Assembly: GCF_018829635.1 (NCBI RefSeq)
Contig: NZ_JAHKKG010000004.1
Span: 248,001-312,000 of the forward strand
DNA length: 64,000 bases
DNA from: Paractinoplanes bogorensis
Lineage (GTDB): Bacteria; Actinomycetota; Actinomycetes; Mycobacteriales; Micromonosporaceae
Direction: 5' to 3'
Part shown: positions 54,192-64,000 of the stretch, one piece after another
Position numbering within the stretch: position 1 is the stretch's first letter
Layout: each line of letters begins with the position of its first letter
Made by a program: the position numbers and the translations under genes
Notes under the pieces: generated by a model
The model's input: only the letters and a program-made list of their open reading frames with translations
What the model was told of the DNA's origin: nothing
Database searches by the model: none

Positions 54192-54872
54192 CTGAACGCG
54201 CGACAACCCGCCGCGGTGCTCTTCGACATGGACGGCACGCTGGTCGACAGCGAGAAGGTCTGGGAGATCGCCCTGCACGAGCTGGCCGCGCGGGCGGGCG
54301 GCACGCTGTCCCCGGCGGCCCGGCACGCGATGATCGGCAGCAGCATGGCCACCAGCATGCGGATCCTGCGCGACGATCTCGGTCAGCCCGACCGGCCCGA
54401 GGAGCCCGATGTCGAGTGGCTCACCGACCGGGTGTTCGAGCTGTTCGGCGGGGGACTGGTGTGGCGTCCGGGGGCGCTCGAGCTGCTGCACGCCGTGCGG
54501 TTCGCCGGGCTGCCGACGGCCCTGGTCACGTCGACCGGCCGCAAGCTGGTCGAGGTCGCCCTCGACACCCTGGGCCGGGACAACTTCGACGTGGTGGTGT
54601 GCGGCGACGAGGTCAGCATGCCCAAGCCCGACCCGGAGCCCTACCGCACGGCGGCGGCCCTGCTGGGCGTGCCGATCGAGGACTGCGTCGCGATCGAGGA
54701 CTCGCCGACCGGCGTCTCCAGCGCGCTCGCCTCGGGGGCGGCCGTGCTGGCCGTGCCGGCCGAGCTGGAACTGCCCGCGACCGACGGGGTCCACCTGCGC
54801 ACCTCGCTGGTGGGTGTGGACCCCGCCTATCTGGCCGACCTGCTCATTCATCGCGGGCTGCTGCAGCCGTAG
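54192..54872 (+). CDS. HAD family hydrolase (beta-phosphoglucomutase-like)
   Basis: A 226-residue phosphatase. Motif I is VLFDMDGTLVDSEK, motif II VTST, motif III K in SMPKPDPEPY and motif IV IEDSPTGVSSAL. The conserved N-terminus begins right at NARQPAAVLFD, and GGAGG (54181-54185) sits 6 bases before the codon CTG at 54192, so a CTG start is likely. Upstream in-frame ATG (54120) would add residues with poor codon bias. In actinomycetes this HAD gene often lies near PAC2, as here at some distance. Confidence 0.8.
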   Translation: MNARQPAAVLFDMDGTLVDSEKVWEIALHELAARAGGTLSPAARHAMIGSSMATSMRILRDDLGQPDRPEEPDVEWLTDRVFELFGGGLVWRPGALELLHAVRFAGLPTALVTSTGRKLVEVALDTLGRDNFDVVVCGDEVSMPKPDPEPYRTAAALLGVPIEDCVAIEDSPTGVSSALASGAAVLAVPAELELPATDGVHLRTSLVGVDPAYLADLLIHRGLLQP

Positions 54873-54875
54873 GCC

Positions 54876-55016
54876 CTAGCCCTCGCGGCGGCGCGGGTTG
54901 GGGGTCGGGCCGCGGCTCACCGGCCACTCCGGCGGGGTGAACCGGCCCGCACGCTTGCGCAGGGCGAGGCGGCGGCGGACGGACTTCTCGATACCGAAAC
55001 CGTTGTCGGGCAGCAT
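54876..55016 (-). CDS. 46-residue basic small protein
   Basis: A short gene with an AAAGGA ribosome binding site and strong G/C third positions. The product is basic and proline rich: MLPDNGFGIEKSVRRRLALR, then RAGRFTPPEWPVSRGPTPNP. It lies 13 bases after the DUF4097 gene on the same strand, so it is probably the last gene of that unit. No family is recognised. Confidence 0.65.
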   Translation of the reverse strand: MLPDNGFGIEKSVRRRLALRKRAGRFTPPEWPVSRGPTPNPRRREG

Positions 55017-55029
55017 GTCAGTTGTCCTT

Positions 55030-55821
55030 TCAGGACGCGCGGTGGATGTGGATGTCGCCGCTGGCCGTACGGACCCGCAGCTCGATGTTCTCGCCCGTGG
55101 CGGCCGGGCTGTCGGGCGCCGGGTTGAGGTCGCTCGTGGTCCGGCCCGACGCGGTGTTCAGATCGAGCCAGATCCCGGTGCCGGCGGTGATGCCGACCTG
55201 GACGTCACCCGACGCCGTGCCGATCTCGCTGCGGCCCGACGTGAGGCGCCCGACGATGACGTCGCCCGACGCGGTGGAGGCCTGGATCGACCCGCCGACG
55301 GTGCCGACGGTCAGGTTGCCGCTGGCTGACTTCACCTTGGCGTCACCCTTGACGTCATCCAGGCGCACCTGACCCGAGGCGGTGTCGAGCTTCACCGAAC
55401 CGCCGATCCGGCCGACGGTCAGGTCGCCGCTCGAGGAGTCGAGCGAGACGTTGCCGGTGGCCTCGCCGAGCTCGATGTCGGACGACGCGGCGTCGACCTT
55501 GACGTCGGACCAGACGCCGGCCGCCTGGATGTCGGCCGAGGCGGTCCGGGCGTGCAGCGCGCTCCCGATCGGCACGCGGGCGCTGATCGCCAGCTTGGCC
55601 GAGCGGCGCCAGATCCTCGAGTCGTGCGGCACCTCGATCAGCAGGCTGTCGCCCTCGAGGACGACCCGGGTCTTGTCGGCGGCTTCCCGGGAACTGTCCC
55701 GGTCGTCCATGGCGTCGATCGTGACCTGCACGTCGTCGCGTTCCTCGGCGTGGAGGGCCACGTTGCCGGAGTGGGTGCGCAGGGCGACGGTCACGGGGGT
55801 GGGGTGCTGGAACTCGTACAT
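55030..55821 (-). CDS. DUF4097 beta-repeat protein
   Basis: A 263-residue protein made of repeating short beta strands with the pattern TASGDV/SSGDLTVG (for example GNVSLDSSSGDLTVG, KLDTASGQVRLD, ASTASGDVIVG). This right-handed beta-solenoid pattern is that of DUF4097 putative adhesins. No signal peptide is visible in this copy, so it may stay inside or be surface-attached by other means. It follows the ribbon-helix-helix gene at 74 bases. Confidence 0.85.
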   Translation of the reverse strand: MYEFQHPTPVTVALRTHSGNVALHAEERDDVQVTIDAMDDRDSSREAADKTRVVLEGDSLLIEVPHDSRIWRRSAKLAISARVPIGSALHARTASADIQAAGVWSDVKVDAASSDIELGEATGNVSLDSSSGDLTVGRIGGSVKLDTASGQVRLDDVKGDAKVKSASGNLTVGTVGGSIQASTASGDVIVGRLTSGRSEIGTASGDVQVGITAGTGIWLDLNTASGRTTSDLNPAPDSPAATGENIELRVRTASGDIHIHRAS

Positions 55822-55894
55822 GGCAGGTCTCCTCGTAAATGGGCATGCGGATACGCTCGGCCCTCACGTAGGGGGAAGGTCAAGCCCGGGCCGG

Positions 55895-56386
55895 TCAGGC
55901 TTGGAAGAAGCCGCTGATCCGCTTGGAGCTGCGGCCGCCGGTCGGGAACGGGGGAGGGGCCGGCACGTTGACGGCCTGGGTCACCGCGCGGACCAGCCAG
56001 GCGTTGACCGAGATCCCCTCGGCGGCCGCGGTCTGCTCGACGTGGGTCTTGAGCGACTCGGGCATCCGCAGGGTGAGCCGGGTCAGGTCGCCGTCGGGGG
56101 CCGGCGGCGGCACGGGCGGGGCGGGCGGAACCGGCGGCTCGGCCGTGTGCTGGTTGACCACCAGGTCGGCGTCGCGGCCGCGCAGGCGCACCTCGACGCT
56201 CGCCCCGGGCAGCCGCGTGGTGATCTCGGCCGCCGCGTCGGACAGCGCCTCGAGCAGCGCCAGCCGGGCCGACGCCTCGAGCGAGTGCCCGAGCAGTTCG
56301 GCCGCGCGGACGGTCTCCGGGCCGGCCGGGGCCGCGGCGGCGGCGAGGTCGGCGCGGAGGCTTTCGAGGTACGGCGTCAGGTCCAT
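55895..56386 (-). CDS. ribbon-helix-helix regulator
   Basis: A 163-residue protein. The C-terminal part (about 95-140) is a ribbon-helix-helix: TRLTLRMPESLKTHVEQTAA, AEGISVNAWLVRAVTQAV. The N-terminal 80 residues are helical and may oligomerise. Two TGACGTCA sites just upstream fit autoregulation. It heads the unit that contains DUF4097 and the small basic protein. It resembles HicB-type antitoxin C-termini but no toxin gene is present. Confidence 0.8.
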   Translation of the reverse strand: MDLTPYLESLRADLAAAAAPAGPETVRAAELLGHSLEASARLALLEALSDAAAEITTRLPGASVEVRLRGRDADLVVNQHTAEPPVPPAPPVPPPAPDGDLTRLTLRMPESLKTHVEQTAAAEGISVNAWLVRAVTQAVNVPAPPPFPTGGRSSKRISGFFQA

Positions 56387-56395
56387 GGCACAACT

Positions 56396-56416
56396 ATGAC
56401 GTCATTAGTGACGTCA
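56396..56416. promoter_or_regulatory. tandem TGACGTCA operator pair
   Basis: TGACGTCA occurs at 56397-56404 (within ATGACGTCAT) and 56409-56416, 12 bases apart, just before the ribbon-helix-helix gene. Such proteins bind paired palindromic sites about one helical turn apart. Confidence 0.6.
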
Positions 56417-56423
56417 GTCAAGC

Positions 56424-56455
56424 GTCACGGTGACATCTCAGGGTCCACCCTGAGA
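56424..56455. promoter_or_regulatory. inverted repeats upstream of the ABC exporter
   Basis: GTCACGGTGAC (56424-56434) and TCTCAGGGTCCACCCTGAGA (56436-56455, perfect arms of 9 bases with CC between) lie in the divergent region before the ABC transporter. They could be operators for a separate regulator. Confidence 0.5.
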
Positions 56456-56594
56456 GTCCCCTGGGTGCTCCCCGTATGAAAATCTCCGCGTTCCCATACG
56501 TCGCTGGGCTGACGTCGCGCCCCCACGGCACCGGAACACTGAGCGTCACGGGCCGGCCGACGGGGGCGGCCCGCACGACTCAGGGGGCTATCTC

Positions 56595-57329
56595 ATGACC
56601 GGGACGGCGGCACGCGCCGACGACGTGTGGAAGGTGTACGGCACCGAGGAGGCGCGCGTGGTCGCCCTCCGCGGAGTGAGCGCGGACTTCGCGCGCGGCA
56701 AGTTCACGGCCATCATGGGGCCGTCCGGCAGCGGCAAGTCGACCCTCATGCACTGCCTCGCGGGCCTCGACACGGTGACCCGCGGCAGCGTGCACATCGG
56801 CGGCACCGAGGTCACGGGTCTGAGCGACAAGGCGCTGACGCGGCTGCGCCGCGACCGGGTCGGCTTCATCTTCCAGCAGTTCAACCTGCTGCCGACGCTG
56901 ACCGCGGCCGAGAACATCCGGCTGCCGCTCGACATCGCCGGCAAGAAGCCGGACCCGCAGTGGTGGGACACCGTGATCGGCACCGTCGGCCTCGGCGACC
57001 GGCTCGACCACCGGCCCAGCCAGCTCTCCGGCGGCCAGCAGCAGCGGGTGGCGTGCGCGCGGGCCCTGATGAGCCGGCCCGACGTCATCTTCGCCGACGA
57101 GCCGACCGGCAACCTCGACTCCAAGGCCGGCGCCGAGATCCTGTCGTTCCTGCGCAGCAGCGTGATGGAGCACGGGCAGACGATCGTCATGGTCACCCAC
57201 GACCCGGTGGCCGCCAGCTACACCGACCGGGTCGTGTTCCTGGCCGACGGCAGCATCGTCTCCGAGCTCGAGAACCCGACGCCCGAGACGGTGCTCGAGG
57301 CGATGAAGGCCGGGGAGGTGCTGGTCTGA
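56595..57329 (+). CDS. ABC transporter ATP-binding protein, MacB/LolD type
   Basis: A 244-residue ATPase. Walker A is [10 protein letters not shown]-loop [13 protein letters not shown], signature LSGGQQQRV, Walker [14 protein letters not shown] and H-loop VTHD. It belongs to the MacB/LolD/FtsE group that powers FtsX-like permeases. The permease ATG overlaps its stop (TGATG). Substrate (lipoprotein, antibiotic or peptide) is unknown. Confidence 0.93.
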   Translation: MTGTAARADDVWKVYGTEEARVVALRGVSADFARGKFTAIMGPSGSGKSTLMHCLAGLDTVTRGSVHIGGTEVTGLSDKALTRLRRDRVGFIFQQFNLLPTLTAAENIRLPLDIAGKKPDPQWWDTVIGTVGLGDRLDHRPSQLSGGQQQRVACARALMSRPDVIFADEPTGNLDSKAGAEILSFLRSSVMEHGQTIVMVTHDPVAASYTDRVVFLADGSIVSELENPTPETVLEAMKAGEVLV

Positions 57330-59857
57330 TGCTGCGCGCGACGCTGAAGAGCCTGCTCAGCCGCAAACTGCGCCTGGTGCTCTCCGGTCTGGCCGTCGTG
57401 CTCGGCGTCATGTTCGTCGCCGGGGCGTTCGTCACGACGGACACGCTGGGCCGGACGTTCGACAAGCTGTTCGCCGAGGGCTACTCGCAGACCGACGTGG
57501 CCGTGATGGCCAAGCCCAAGGTGGCGGTGTCCGAGATGGAGGGTGAGCAGGTTCTCACCCCGCTGCCCGCCTCGCTGGTCGACCAGGTCGCCGCGGTGCC
57601 CGGGGTCGCGAAGGCCACCGGCGTGATCTCCGACGACGGGGCCCGGGTGATCGGCTCCGACGGCAAGGTGGTCACCAGCTACGGCCCGCCCCGGATCGGC
57701 ATGAACTGGGTCGGCACCGACGACCTGATGCAGATGCGCCAGGGCCGCGGCCCGACCGCGGACAACGAGATCGCCGTCAACGAGGCGGTGGCCAAAGCGG
57801 CCGGCATCAAGGTCGGCGACCGGGTGGGCGTGCTCACCCAGCTTCCCAAGCAGACGTTCACGCTGGTCGGCGTGTGGGGCTACACCAACGACCGGGACAG
57901 CATCGGCGGCGTCCAGGAGGTCGCCTTCACGACCGCCCAGGCGCAGAAGTCGATGCTCAAGCAGCCGGGCGTGTTCACCCAGATCACCGTGCAGACCTCT
58001 TCAGGTCAAGAGCCTTCCCTCGTACGGGACCAGATCGCCGCTCGCCTCGGCACCGGTTACGACGTCAAGACCGGCGAACAGCTCGCCGCCGACAGTTCGG
58101 CCCAGTTCAAGGACGCGCTCGGCTTCTTCAACAACATCCTGCTCGGGTTTGCCGGCGTGGCCCTGTTCGTGGGCACCTTCCTGATCCTCAACACGTTCTC
58201 GATCATCGTCGCCCAGCGGACCCGGGAACTGGCCCTGATGCGGGCGCTCGGCGCCGGCCGCCGCCAGGTGATCGGCTCGGTGCTGGTCGAGGCGCTGGTG
58301 ATCGGCGTGATCGCGGCCGTGCTCGGCCTCGGCGCGGGCGTCGGGGTGGGCGCGCTGCTGGTCACCCTGTTCGGCTCGATGAGCGGCGGTCTCGACCCGG
58401 CCCCGGTCGGTGTGCCCCTTGCGGCGATCCTGAGCTCGCTGATCGTCGGCATCCTGGTCACGGTCGTGGCGGCGGTGCTTCCGGCCGTACGGGCGTCGCG
58501 CATCTCGCCGATCGCCGCGATGCAGGACGTCGCCACCCCCGACCGGCCGCTCACCAAGGTGACCGTCACCGGCGGCGTCATCGGCGCGGCGGGCGCGGCC
58601 CTGCTCGGCGTGGGCCTCTACGGCTCCGGTTCGCTGTGGCTGATCCTGGCCGGCGTGCTCGTCGCGTTCGTCGGGGTCGCCCTGCTCACGCCGCTGATCA
58701 GCAAGCCGGTGGTGGCCGGGCTGGGCCGGCTGTTCTCGTGGTCGGTGCCCGGCCGGCTGGGCCGGCTCAACTCGGGCCGCAACCCGCGCCGCACCGCGAT
58801 CACCGCGGCCGCCCTGATGGTCGGCATCGCGCTGGTCACCGGGGTCACGGTCGTGATCGGCTCGGTGAAGCAGAGCGTGGCCGCGACGGCCGAGGACACG
58901 GTCAAGGCCGAGATCGTCATCGGTGGCGACCAGAACGGCCCGCGGCCGCCGGTCTTCGACGACGCCGTCCTGGCCGGGACCGCCAGGATTCCCGGCGTAC
59001 GGGCGGTGGCCGGCATCTGGAACGAACAGGTGCTCATCGACGGCGAGCGGTCGTACGTCACCGCCACCGACGACCTGGCCAAGCTGACCGAGGCGTTCGG
59101 CGGGACCAGCCTGCCGGCCCTCGAGGACGACCAGATCGCGGTCAGCACCGAACAGGCCACCGACCACGGCTGGGCCACCGGCACGGTCGTCAAGGTGCAG
59201 ATGCCTCGCGGCGGCGAGCACAGCTACACGATCGTCACCACCTACGACGAGGAGAAGGTGCCCGGCAGCATCATGCTGCCGATGGCCGCGACCAGGGAGT
59301 TCGGCATCACCCAGCCGAGCTTCGGCTTCGTCCGGCTCGCCGACGGCGCCACCGTGGCCCAGGTGCTGCCGCAGGTGAAGGCGCTGGTGGCGGACAGCCC
59401 CGAGGTCAACGCGACCGACCGCAGCAGCTTCATCAACCAGCAGGTCGGCACCTTCGACACCGTCATCACGATGGTGCAGGTCCTGCTCGGCCTGGCCATC
59501 CTGATCGCCGTCCTCGGCGTGATCAACACGCTGGCCCTGTCGGTGCTGGAACGGACCCGCGAACTGGGCCTGCTGCGCGCCGTCGGCCTGGGCCGGGCCC
59601 AGACGATGCGGATGATCACCGTCGAGGCGGTGGTGATCTCGGTCTTCGGCGCGTTGCTGGGTGTCGTCGTGGGCTCCGGCCTGGGCGCGGCCGTGGTGCG
59701 GGCGCTGAAGGGCGAGGGCATCACCCAGCTGGTGCTGCCGTGGAGTCAGATGGGGCTCTATCTGGTGCTGGCCGCCATCGTCGGGGTGCTGGCGGCGGTG
59801 CTGCCGTCGATCAAGGCGGCCCGCCTGAACGTGCTGGCCGCGATCGCCCACGACTGA
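57329..59857 (+). CDS. FtsX-like permease, MacB type
   Basis: An 842-residue permease with two halves. Each half has an outer MacB-type domain and FtsX helices; the helix near residue 20 (LVLSGLAVVLGVMFVAGAFV), the group at about 265-400 and the last group at about 725-840 (LGLAILIAVLGVINTLALSV) are clear. R-x-R-E-L-x-L-x-R-A-x-G-motifs (RTRELALMRALGAGR and RTRELGLLRAVGLGR) mark the coupling helices. It forms one unit with the ATPase. Confidence 0.92.
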   Translation: MLRATLKSLLSRKLRLVLSGLAVVLGVMFVAGAFVTTDTLGRTFDKLFAEGYSQTDVAVMAKPKVAVSEMEGEQVLTPLPASLVDQVAAVPGVAKATGVISDDGARVIGSDGKVVTSYGPPRIGMNWVGTDDLMQMRQGRGPTADNEIAVNEAVAKAAGIKVGDRVGVLTQLPKQTFTLVGVWGYTNDRDSIGGVQEVAFTTAQAQKSMLKQPGVFTQITVQTSSGQEPSLVRDQIAARLGTGYDVKTGEQLAADSSAQFKDALGFFNNILLGFAGVALFVGTFLILNTFSIIVAQRTRELALMRALGAGRRQVIGSVLVEALVIGVIAAVLGLGAGVGVGALLVTLFGSMSGGLDPAPVGVPLAAILSSLIVGILVTVVAAVLPAVRASRISPIAAMQDVATPDRPLTKVTVTGGVIGAAGAALLGVGLYGSGSLWLILAGVLVAFVGVALLTPLISKPVVAGLGRLFSWSVPGRLGRLNSGRNPRRTAITAAALMVGIALVTGVTVVIGSVKQSVAATAEDTVKAEIVIGGDQNGPRPPVFDDAVLAGTARIPGVRAVAGIWNEQVLIDGERSYVTATDDLAKLTEAFGGTSLPALEDDQIAVSTEQATDHGWATGTVVKVQMPRGGEHSYTIVTTYDEEKVPGSIMLPMAATREFGITQPSFGFVRLADGATVAQVLPQVKALVADSPEVNATDRSSFINQQVGTFDTVITMVQVLLGLAILIAVLGVINTLALSVLERTRELGLLRAVGLGRAQTMRMITVEAVVISVFGALLGVVVGSGLGAAVVRALKGEGITQLVLPWSQMGLYLVLAAIVGVLAAVLPSIKAARLNVLAAIAHD

Positions 59858-59864
59858 CGGCCCG

Positions 59865-59899
59865 CCGGCCTGGTCAGGCTCCCGGCTTGACCAGGCCGG
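59865..59899. terminator. bidirectional hairpin between the exporter and the response regulator
   Basis: CCGGCCTGGTCA and TGACCAGGCCGG form a 12-bp stem with an 11-base loop. It partly overlaps the end of the convergent regulator gene. Confidence 0.6.
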
Positions 59900-60560
59900 T
59901 CTCGTAGGCCAGGACCACGGCCTGGGTGCGGTCGCGCAGGCGCAGCTTGGTCAGCACGTGGCCCACGTGGGTCTTGATCGTCGTCTCGCTGACCTGCAGC
60001 GCGGCGGCGATCTCGGCGTTGGAGTGGCCGCGCGCCACGTGCACGAGAACCTCACGCTCGCGCTCGGTGAGAGCGTCGAGTTCGCCCTTCGTCTCCGGGG
60101 CGGGCAGGGCGTCGGCCACGCGGGCCAGAATGCGAGCGAGCACCAGGGGAGTGATGACCGCGCCGCCGGCCGCCACCGTCCGTACGGCCGTGGTCAGCTC
60201 CTCGGCCGGCGCGTTCTTGAGCAGGAACCCGGACGCCCCGGCGGCGATCGCGGCCAGCGCGTCCTCGTCGGTGCCGTGGTCGGTGATCAGCAGCACCCGC
60301 ACCGGCAGGCCCGCGCCGGTGACCGCCCGGGCCACCCCCAGCCCGTCGACGCGGGGGAGCGCGAAGTCGGCGATCAGCACATCGGGCAGCAGCCGCCGGG
60401 CCAGGTCGGCGGCCTCGCCGCCGTCACCGGTCTCACCCGCCACCACGATCTCGGCCGCGCCCGCCGGGGGAGCCGCGGCGGTCAGGATCGCGCGCAGGCC
60501 GGAGCGTTGCATCGGCGCGGCGTCGGCGAGCAGCACACGGATCGGCCGCTGGTTGATCAT
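59874..60560 (-). CDS. orphan NarL-type response regulator with degenerate acidic pocket
   Basis: A 228-residue regulator. The phosphoacceptor Asp65 (VLIADFALPR), Thr (LLITDHG) and Lys (FLLKNAP) are present, but the N-terminal acidic pair is broken (VLLADAAP instead of two adjacent Asp). The LuxR helix-turn-helix is LTEREREVLVHVARGHSNAE with ETTIKTHVGHVLTKL. No kinase is adjacent. It may act without phosphorylation or with a distant kinase. Confidence 0.88.
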   Translation of the reverse strand: MINQRPIRVLLADAAPMQRSGLRAILTAAAPPAGAAEIVVAGETGDGGEAADLARRLLPDVLIADFALPRVDGLGVARAVTGAGLPVRVLLITDHGTDEDALAAIAAGASGFLLKNAPAEELTTAVRTVAAGGAVITPLVLARILARVADALPAPETKGELDALTEREREVLVHVARGHSNAEIAAALQVSETTIKTHVGHVLTKLRLRDRTQAVVLAYETGLVKPGA

Positions 60561-60730
60561 CGAGTTCTCCGGAGCAGCCGCCGCCTCCCCCGCCCACCCA
60601 GGGACGGGGCGGACAGTAGCGGACTGTCAAGCGGGAAGCGGGCGTCGTCCACAGGAACGTTCAAGCGTCGCGTGTCGTCCACAGGGCCGCCAAGGTGCAT
60701 GGCGTCACCCTAGGGGGTCATGTCAGTGGG

Positions 60731-61729
60731 TCACGCCAGGCGGTCGTCGTCGGCCGGGCCCACCGGGAACGGGACCTCGGTCGCGGCCGGGTAGGGCGGC
60801 GGGGTGCCGCCCTTGGCCGGGCACAGCGCCTGATGGCTGCACCAGCCGCACAGCCGGCTCGGCTTGGGCGGGAAGTTCTGCTCCCGCTTGGCCCGCTCGA
60901 TCGCCTCGGACAGGGCGACCAGGGTGCGCTCGAAGCGCTCCAGCTCCTCGGCGTCGGGGCTGTAGTCGCAGACCTCGGCGTCTTTGAGATAGACCAGGCG
61001 CAGCACCCGGGGAACGACGCCACGGGTGCGCCACAGCACCAGCGCGTAGAACTTCAGCTGGAACAGCGCCCGGCCCTCGAACGCCTCGCGCGGGGCGCCG
61101 CCGGTCTTGTAGTCGACCACCCGCAGGTCGCCGCCGGGGGCCACGTCGAGGCGGTCGATGTAGCCGCGGATCATCAGCTCGTCGTCGACCAGGGTGGAGA
61201 CCAGCGTCTCGCGCTCGGCGGGCTCGAGCCGACGTGGATCCTCGACCGCGAAATATCCGGGGAGCAGCGCCTGGGCGCTCGCGAGAAAAGCAGCGAGCCG
61301 GTCGGTCGAGACGGACAGATCGCCCCTCGCGTCAGCGTCGGCCGCCAGCGCCGCAGGATCTGGAACACCGCCCGCAGGATCTAGAACACCGCCCGAAGGT
61401 TCTAGAAGACTGGGCTGATCGGGGCTGGAAGTGGCGGCGGCGAAGATCTCGGCCAGCTCGGGCTCCTCGTCGAGCAGCCGCTGCCACGACGGGGCGACCA
61501 GGGCGGCCGCGGCCTCGGGCGTGCGCCCGGCGGCGGGCAGGTCGAACAGCGACTCGAGCACCGCGTGGACCAGGGTGCCCCGCACCTGGTCGGCCGTCGG
61601 CTGCTCGGGCAGGCGGTCGACCGTGCGGAAGCGGAACAGCAGCGGGCACGTCTTGAAGTCGGCCGCCCGCGACGGTGACAGCGAAGGCCCGGTGTGGGGC
61701 GCCTGGACTTCAGCGGGGGAGGCCGTCAT
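60731..61729 (-). CDS. RecB/Cas4-like PD-(D/E)XK nuclease with Fe-S cysteines
   Basis: A 332-residue nuclease. Motifs read GTLVHAVLESL (His), ELMIRGYIDRLDV (Asp) and LRVVDYKTGG (D...K), the PD-(D/E)XK core of RecB. A first cysteine in FKTCPLLFRF and the cluster LCGWCSHQALC fit the four-cysteine iron-sulfur site of AddB/Cas4-like nucleases. A linker of about 20 residues is encoded by a 21-bp repeat with lower GC. ATG at 61729. The M50 gene is divergent by 75 bases. Confidence 0.88.
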   Translation of the reverse strand: MTASPAEVQAPHTGPSLSPSRAADFKTCPLLFRFRTVDRLPEQPTADQVRGTLVHAVLESLFDLPAAGRTPEAAAALVAPSWQRLLDEEPELAEIFAAATSSPDQPSLLEPSGGVLDPAGGVPDPAALAADADARGDLSVSTDRLAAFLASAQALLPGYFAVEDPRRLEPAERETLVSTLVDDELMIRGYIDRLDVAPGGDLRVVDYKTGGAPREAFEGRALFQLKFYALVLWRTRGVVPRVLRLVYLKDAEVCDYSPDAEELERFERTLVALSEAIERAKREQNFPPKPSRLCGWCSHQALCPAKGGTPPPYPAATEVPFPVGPADDDRLA

Positions 61730-61803
61730 GAGAAGAAGGCTAGGGCAGAGGTACGACAAACTGCTGAGAGGTCCTCTCAGGTCGCTTCCGTAGCATCGGG
61801 GCC

Positions 61804-63980
<2,177 letters not shown>

Positions 63981-64000
63981 CGCGGCGAGCCGCCGTCGGG

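Noticed and set aside
58001..59851. 616-residue minus-strand reading opposite the FtsX-like permease
   Set aside because: Antisense shadow rich in H, R, D and G repeats; the sense strand encodes a complete permease.

Overview
The window is a very GC-rich chromosomal segment of an actinomycete. Codon third positions are almost always G or C, and GTG starts and overlapping stop/start junctions are common. The gene set includes mycothiol ligase MshC, F420-type oxidoreductase, PAC2 family, DUF3090, SCO1664 family, secA2 and a TrmI methyltransferase preceded by a RecB-type nuclease and an M50 protease. This points to Micromonosporaceae, most likely Actinoplanes or a relative; that genus call is inference from gene content and codon style. 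No tRNA, rRNA, CRISPR array or prophage was seen.

Layout. 1-3.7 kb: GCS2-like ligase, secreted SGNH esterase, small membrane protein. 4-6.6 kb: a long repetitive, probably disordered protein. 6.7-11.2 kb: a signalling island with a sigma factor fused to a STAS domain, two STAS-ATPase fusions and a CheR-PAS protein. 11.3-17.6 kb: secA2, an orphan winged-helix regulator, a P-loop-less uridine-kinase-like protein, a DksA-type zinc finger protein, DUF72 and a class IV aminotransferase. 17.7-19.2 kb: a tiny gene encoding three 22-residue repeats, followed two bases later by a JmjC-type oxygenase. 19.2-23.7 kb: a four-gene operon around an FtsK/SpoIIIE-type ATPase. 24-36.5 kb: MFS transporter, NYN protein, ClpC-like chaperone with a candidate HspR operator, LysR regulator, hemerythrin, M20 peptidase, two-component system and aldo-keto reductase.

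36.6-41.3 kb is a tightly packed conserved run: LLM oxidoreductase, histidine phosphatase, DUF3090, SCO1664 and mshC. 41.3-44.6 kb is the most irregular stretch: a His-rich secreted protein, an XRE/membrane pair, a decayed IS30-type element and short repeats. 44.6-56.4 kb holds the PAC2 protein, a divergent phosphoribosyltransferase, a CDP-alcohol phosphatidyltransferase and a mix of regulators and small enzymes (AraC, SDR, MarR/oxidoreductase, BLUF photoreceptor, HAD, DUF4097 and a ribbon-helix-helix protein). 56.6-64 kb: a MacB-like ABC exporter, an orphan response regulator, the RecB-type nuclease, the M50 protease and TrmI.

The most unusual system is the repeat peptide plus JmjC oxygenase at 17.7-19.2 kb, which looks like a substrate and modifying-enzyme pair. 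Next are the FtsK-type operon and the STAS island, where every STAS domain has lost the usual phosphorylatable serine. All functional statements come from reading motifs by eye; no database search was possible.
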